A stretch of DNA of 64,000 bases. It comes from Candidatus Poribacteria bacterium (GTDB lineage Bacteria > Poribacteria > WGA-4E > WGA-3G). The translations under genes and the position numbers were made by a program. Positions within the stretch are counted from its first letter, which is position 1. Every line of letters begins with the position of its first letter. Below are positions 60,432-64,000 of this stretch, piece after piece. The notes under the pieces were generated by a model that had not been told where the DNA came from, ran no database searches, and was given only the letters and a program-made list of their open reading frames with translations. The DNA lies in assembly GCA_028824125.1 (NCBI GenBank), contig JAPPES010000094.1, positions 1 to 64,000 of the forward strand. Reading direction: 5' to 3'.

Positions 60432-61491
60432 TTGTGCTCCTCACTTGTGCGCGCTTGAGAAACACCTGTGGATCCGCTAACCATTCGGCGTATCCGATGT
60501 TTCCACCATCCGTGAGATAGTCAATCTGCGCATCAAGGGACGCTCGTAACGCCACATCTTCCGCTGCAAGAGTGAAGCCGCCGTATTCAACCTGCTCATC
60601 GAGTGCCGTGACAACAAATGCCCCATGGGCCGCCGCGGCAGCATCACGGTTGCCGATCTCGCCTCTCGCGATTGCGTCAATCCTTCTTTCACGCAGGTTC
60701 TCAAATAACACTTGTTCATCTGATAGGGCGATAAGAACGCGGGGCACTAATGGATCAAATCCTTGGTGTGGCATATTGACAGGATAGTTTATTTGAGGCA
60801 TGTTAGCTGCGGGCGGGTACAGTGTAAACCTGTTTTCCACATTCGGTGTCGAGGCTGCCGCAGTAATCTTGTAATCCGCAGTTCCATCAGCAATAAGCGT
60901 ACCTTGCGGTGTGTCAATGCGTGTACCTTTGGTTACAATACCATTCGCGTCAACAATCCCAGTGATTTGAAGTAAGCGTGCCTCACCGGTTGTTCCGCGT
61001 AGCACGCCGATCTTAACATCACGCGTAAGCGACGCATACGTAGAAAGTCGATCGGCATCTTCGGCACGTATCAAGAGCGATTGCCGGAACGTGATATGTC
61101 CCGATGTAAAGGCAACACGCTGTGTGCCTGTTGCGTCCTGCGTCCGAGAATCCAGGATTGTGATACCGCCCCCAATCAGATCGTATCCCGGCTCGGCAGC
61201 CTTCAGCCAGATGCCCGGCCATTCAGCAATACCCTTTCGAGAAAAAGACAGACCCACATCCATCACTTCAATCGCCGTCAATAGATCTGCTTCATACCCC
61301 AAGTGAATATTAAAGCCGTCTGCAGCTGGGTCTGAATCCGCACTATAACTCATAGGTGCGAAATACGCATAGAACCCAACATTCAGTACACTTTGGGGGG
61401 CGGTCGGTATCTCCGGGGCACGAGAACAACTTGAAACAACACACATCACACCGGCGAGGACACAGGCACCAAACATTCTGCCTTTTTTCAT
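60421..61491 (-). CDS. Family 3-type solute-binding lipoprotein
   Basis: A 356-residue protein, CAGGAGGATGGAAA before ATG 61491. Lipobox VSSC at about residue 22. The fold is amino-acid-type SBP_bac_3: LNVGFYAYFAPMSYSADSDP, FNIHLGYEADLLTAIEVM, LIGGGITILDSRTQDATGTQ, VKIGVLRGTTGEARLLQITG and a late YGGFTLAAEDVALRASLDAQ. A 60-residue insert in the second lobe makes it longer than usual. No permease genes nearby. Confidence 0.75.
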   Translation of the reverse strand: MKKGRMFGACVLAGVMCVVSSCSRAPEIPTAPQSVLNVGFYAYFAPMSYSADSDPAADGFNIHLGYEADLLTAIEVMDVGLSFSRKGIAEWPGIWLKAAEPGYDLIGGGITILDSRTQDATGTQRVAFTSGHITFRQSLLIRAEDADRLSTYASLTRDVKIGVLRGTTGEARLLQITGIVDANGIVTKGTRIDTPQGTLIADGTADYKITAAASTPNVENRFTLYPPAANMPQINYPVNMPHQGFDPLVPRVLIALSDEQVLFENLRERRIDAIARGEIGNRDAAAAAHGAFVVTALDEQVEYGGFTLAAEDVALRASLDAQIDYLTDGGNIGYAEWLADPQVFLKRAQVRSTNEQ

Positions 61492-61592
61492 TTTCCATCC
61501 TCCTGTTCCACTTCTGTTATGTACCTTATCAGCGTCAGCAAGATCACAAACGCGACGATACCTATCAGTAATTTTTTGTGGTTAATGACCAT
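61488..61592 (-). CDS. 34-residue single-TM peptide
   Basis: MVINHKKLLIGIVAFVILLT then LIRYITEVEQEDGK and TGA, which overlaps the next gene's ATG (ATGA). One transmembrane helix with a charged tail. The start is 10 nt after the stop of the 68-residue protein. Coupling on both sides supports real translation; the function is unknown. Confidence 0.5.
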   Translation of the reverse strand: MVINHKKLLIGIVAFVILLTLIRYITEVEQEDGK

Positions 61593-61601
61593 TACAAATC
61601 T

Positions 61602-61808
61602 TTAACTTTTCAACCGCTCAATACATGCTTGGAGTTGTTCAACCGTTCCGGGGTAAGAGCACACCATCTCATTGGGGACACTTACACCGCAGATCACTTC
61701 TATGGTTTCACCGGTTTTCAAGTAGATGCGTGCGATGCGGTGACCGACTCGGCTGACGCGTTGAACCGCGTTAAGTTGTATCGTCTTGGAACCGAGTTTG
61801 AGTTTCAT
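61602..61808 (-). CDS. Small protein (68 aa)
   Basis: MKLKLGSKTIQLNAVQRVSR, IARIYLKTGETIEVICGVSV and VEQLQACIERLKS. Looks like a small beta-rich domain with a C-terminal helix; superficially like FlbD-type proteins. No strong Shine-Dalgarno. Sits in a minus-strand run between the two solute-binding lipoproteins. Confidence 0.5.
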   Translation of the reverse strand: MKLKLGSKTIQLNAVQRVSRVGHRIARIYLKTGETIEVICGVSVPNEMVCSYPGTVEQLQACIERLKS

Positions 61809-61859
61809 CGAAGTTCTCCGAATCTGGCGGACGATCGCCGGTTGTTTGTTTGAGATGCC

Positions 61860-63038
61860 TCATTCAAAGAGACGGAGTTCTCCGTTGGTGACGATGAGCA
61901 CAACTGGATCATACATCGCCTCGCCGTTGGGATCGAAAGAGAAGTTGCCTAAAACGGTTGGAAAATCCTTCGTCGCTGCGAGTGCATCGCGAATCGCTGC
62001 GGCATCGGTCAATCCGGCGGTGGCAATCGCATTTGCGAGGATATACAGCGTTGCGTGCGACTGCGCCGCCCACGGTTCAGGTTCAATGCCGTATGCCGCC
62101 CGATAATTCGCAACAAAGGTTGAGTTTCCGGGTGTATCTGACAGATGAGACCACGACAAAAATGTGATCACGCCCTCGGCAGCCGAGCCAGCTTTTTGCA
62201 CCTCGTCTTGGCCCAACTCTGGGACAATAAAATCAACTGAGTCCGGGATACCCATCGCCCGCCCGTCAATGATAATCTCAATGATCTCCTCTGCAAGCCC
62301 GGAGATAAAGAGCACGTCGGGTTCCATCTCCATGATAACAGCTAATTGCTCGGAAAAATCGGTATCCCCGGTTGCAAAGGTTTGGATCGTCAAAATCTCA
62401 ACATCCTGAGCGAGAAGTGCCTTGTGTACCTCATCGTTGCTACTTGTTGAGTAGACATCACTGGCATCATAGATCAGTGCAGCGGTTTGATAGCCGAGTT
62501 TCTCTTGCGTCGCCAGAATGCCACTGGGAATGTATATATCCACCGCCAGCGGTGCACGGAACACAAAGTCACCTAACTCACTCAATCCTGCCGCCGAAGA
62601 CAGCGAACTAAAAGCGATAACGCCCTTGTCTTGGGCGATTGAGACAGCCTCTATCAGATGTGTGGAAATCCCGATCCCGACGATCGCTGGCACGCCTTGC
62701 GAAACTAATTCCTGCATGGCTTGCTTCGACCCCTCTACTGTGCTCTGATCATCTATTGTGATGAAGGACAGGTCCGCAGCAAGCAAGTTTGCGGCGTTAA
62801 TTTCTTCGCGTGCCAGTTCAAAGCCGCGTTGCATCGGGAGTCCATACGGTTCTGCCCACGTCCCTGTTAGCGGAACGTGAACACCGATCAGAATCTCTGA
62901 ATCCGGCATCTGCGGTGTCTGGGTATCAGGTATCACCGAAGCTATTCTTTCGCAACCCAAAAGCCCCAACGACAACGCGACAATTGTCAATATAAAAGCG
63001 ACAAACGTTCTTCTGATTCTGTTCATCTTATTTTCCAT
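61860..63038 (-). CDS. Branched-chain amino-acid-type solute-binding lipoprotein
   Basis: A 392-residue paralogue of the protein at 39854; AGGAGATTTCA before ATG 63038. Lipobox LLGC at about residue 28, followed by ERIASVIPDTQ as in the paralogue. The type 1 periplasmic-binding fold is seen in ILIGVHVPLTGTWAEPYGLP, VPAIVGIGISTHLIEAVSIA, LGYQTAALIYDASDVYSTSS and TKDFPTVLGNFSFDPNGEAM. Likely delivers an amino acid or peptide-like ligand to an ABC transporter encoded elsewhere, or acts as a sensor. Confidence 0.85.
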   Translation of the reverse strand: MENKMNRIRRTFVAFILTIVALSLGLLGCERIASVIPDTQTPQMPDSEILIGVHVPLTGTWAEPYGLPMQRGFELAREEINAANLLAADLSFITIDDQSTVEGSKQAMQELVSQGVPAIVGIGISTHLIEAVSIAQDKGVIAFSSLSSAAGLSELGDFVFRAPLAVDIYIPSGILATQEKLGYQTAALIYDASDVYSTSSNDEVHKALLAQDVEILTIQTFATGDTDFSEQLAVIMEMEPDVLFISGLAEEIIEIIIDGRAMGIPDSVDFIVPELGQDEVQKAGSAAEGVITFLSWSHLSDTPGNSTFVANYRAAYGIEPEPWAAQSHATLYILANAIATAGLTDAAAIRDALAATKDFPTVLGNFSFDPNGEAMYDPVVLIVTNGELRLFE

Positions 63039-63082
63039 TGAAATCTCCTTTAGATTTTTAGGTATCTATACCTTATAGTTTC

Positions 63083-63607
63083 CTATCTGGCGACACTTGC
63101 CACTAAACTAAGTATTATTAACCCGCATCCGGTAGAAACGCCGCCTGCTGCGAATTTTGTTCGGAGTGATCGAACTTTTGCCTTATAGGTATTGGTGTAA
63201 AGTTCGACATATTCAGGCGATTTTCCGATGAACCGTCCAGACGGTGGATGTACTGGATAGCTACAAATTCCGAGAAGCGGTAGCAAGCACCCCGCTGCAG
63301 CACCTATAAGTGTCCCAACTTCTTCTCCGGTAGAGCTTTGAAAGTAAAGGAAGCCTGATGGTTCTGGCGGGTCAATTCTTGAACCGATAGCACATCCAGC
63401 GAATACACCCACTGCAGTGCCGATGATGCCAACACCCATGCCCGCACCGAACCATAAAAGTTTATTGATGTCAGTATCTGCATCTCGTTCTGCGGCGGCT
63501 TTTGTTTCAAGATTTACAGCGTTTATCTCTTGTGCCGCAGCATCGCTGAAGGTCAGCACGATTGCCATTAAAGCGGCGAATTTGTGAAAGATAAAACGCA
63601 TTCTCAT
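63083..63607 (-). CDS. Secreted/membrane protein with Gly-rich TM segments
   Basis: A 174-residue protein; AAAAGGAGAAAAA before ATG. Signal peptide ends near DAAAQ. Two or three further Gly/Ala-rich hydrophobic segments (LLWFGAGMGVGIIGTAVGVF, TLIGAAAGCLLPLLGICSYP, VSTGCGLIILSLVASVAR). No family recognised; probably an envelope protein. Confidence 0.55.
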   Translation of the reverse strand: MRMRFIFHKFAALMAIVLTFSDAAAQEINAVNLETKAAAERDADTDINKLLWFGAGMGVGIIGTAVGVFAGCAIGSRIDPPEPSGFLYFQSSTGEEVGTLIGAAAGCLLPLLGICSYPVHPPSGRFIGKSPEYVELYTNTYKAKVRSLRTKFAAGGVSTGCGLIILSLVASVAR

Positions 63608-63735
63608 TTTTTCTCCTTTTCAGATTTATGGACGGACACTCGGTCGCCACCCATCCGGTTGAAAGTTAGGTATCTTGGAGAAACACCTTCAAGTTACCAA
63701 GAATACCTTCTACTCTTAACTCCGTGTTTTTCTAA

Positions 63736-64000
63736 TTACTTCCTTATCAACAGTTTACGCGTCGCCGTAAAATTGCCCGCTGTGAGTGTGTAGAAATACA
63801 TGCCACTTGCCACGGATTCACCGAACGCGTTTTTACCGTCCCAATACGCCGCACGACTCTTGTCTTGATAGATCCCCGCCGATTGAAGTCCTAATTCCAG
63901 CGTTCGCACGACCTGCCCACCTACGGCATAAATGGTCAGAGTGACATCGGCTGGAGCTGCTAACTGATATGGGATCCACGTTTCTGGGTTAAACGGATTC
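63736..64000 (-). CDS. C-terminal sorting domain of a secreted protein, rest outside window
   Basis: The open frame enters from the right window edge: NPFNPETWIPYQLAAPADVT, LTIYAVGGQVVRTLELGLQS, AAYWDGKNAFGESVASGMYF and TATRKLLIRK, then stop. This is the same sorting domain as in the proteins at 29313 and 49625. The functional domains lie beyond the window. Confidence 0.85.
   Translation of the reverse strand, partial: NPFNPETWIPYQLAAPADVTLTIYAVGGQVVRTLELGLQSAGIYQDKSRAAYWDGKNAFGESVASGMYFYTLTAGNFTATRKLLIRK

Noticed and set aside
1-64000. CRISPR array, rRNA or tRNA genes
   Set aside because: No regularly spaced direct repeats beyond the short tandem duplications listed, and no recognisable rRNA or tRNA sequence was seen; a dedicated tRNA scan was not possible.

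Overview
The window looks like accessory-rich DNA from a bacterium of the Candidatus Poribacteria type. This is inferred from secreted proteins ending in an NPFNPETWIPYQL-type C-terminal sorting domain, dockerin-like DVNGD..NILDLV repeats, WD40 arrays, caspase-like proteases fused to formylglycine-generating-enzyme (FGE) domains, and many decayed insertion sequences. No rRNA, tRNA or CRISPR array was recognised, so the taxonomic call rests on protein style alone.

Layout. 1-9 kb: small accessory genes (DUF4238, HNH and GIY-YIG nucleases, unknowns), a patch of gene debris at 5.4-6.3 kb, a cohesin/dockerin secreted protein and a truncated exo/endonuclease-phosphatase lipoprotein. 9-13.9 kb: a small gene on the minus strand, then an HNH nuclease, a one-TM protein, a tyrosine recombinase and a T5orf172/GIY-YIG protein on the plus strand. 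14-21.7 kb: an AAA ATPase with a PD-(D/E)XK nuclease domain, a likely restriction endonuclease overlapping a D12-class adenine methylase, then a cytosolic caspase-FGE protein and an unknown helical protein. 21.8-32.4 kb: decayed IS3-family copies (one carrying a 707-nt ORF-less group II intron), DUF2971 and unknown proteins, a DUF2806-like pseudogene, a HAF-repeat secreted protein and an IS4-type remnant apparently nested in an IS3 remnant. 32.5-39.1 kb: a DUF4384 protein followed by two tandem secreted caspase-PEGA-FGE paralogues. 39-45.8 kb: mostly minus strand, with solute-binding proteins (one a pseudogene), DUF4268, a beheaded potassium channel and an ApeA-like HEPN protein. 45.9-58.7 kb: a minus-strand RND efflux locus (TolC, adaptor, pump) interrupted by a DUF2971-like gene and a giant WD40/metalloprotease/dockerin protein, with a 37-residue membrane peptide directly before the pump. 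58.7-64 kb: minus-strand lipoproteins, a cohesin/dockerin protein, two more solute-binding lipoproteins and the tail of a secreted protein.

How the parts relate. The 14-21.7 kb block (ATPase-nuclease, restriction-modification pair, cytosolic caspase) reads as a defence-like island. The 32-39 kb block reads as a secreted or periplasmic caspase/FGE set. The 46-59 kb block is a tripartite efflux system with unusual passengers. Between these, many fragments (IS ends, gene tails, chimeric leaders, duplicated 3' ends) point to heavy recombination.

The strongest new observations are: (1) a precisely delimited ORF-less group II intron inside the leader of an IS3-family element; (2) a 72-nt hypervariable block at the C-terminus of three caspase-FGE proteins, at the place used by diversity-generating retroelements; (3) a 37-residue AcrZ-like peptide abutting the RND pump; (4) a lipoprotein whose leader is copied from an RND pump N-terminus.
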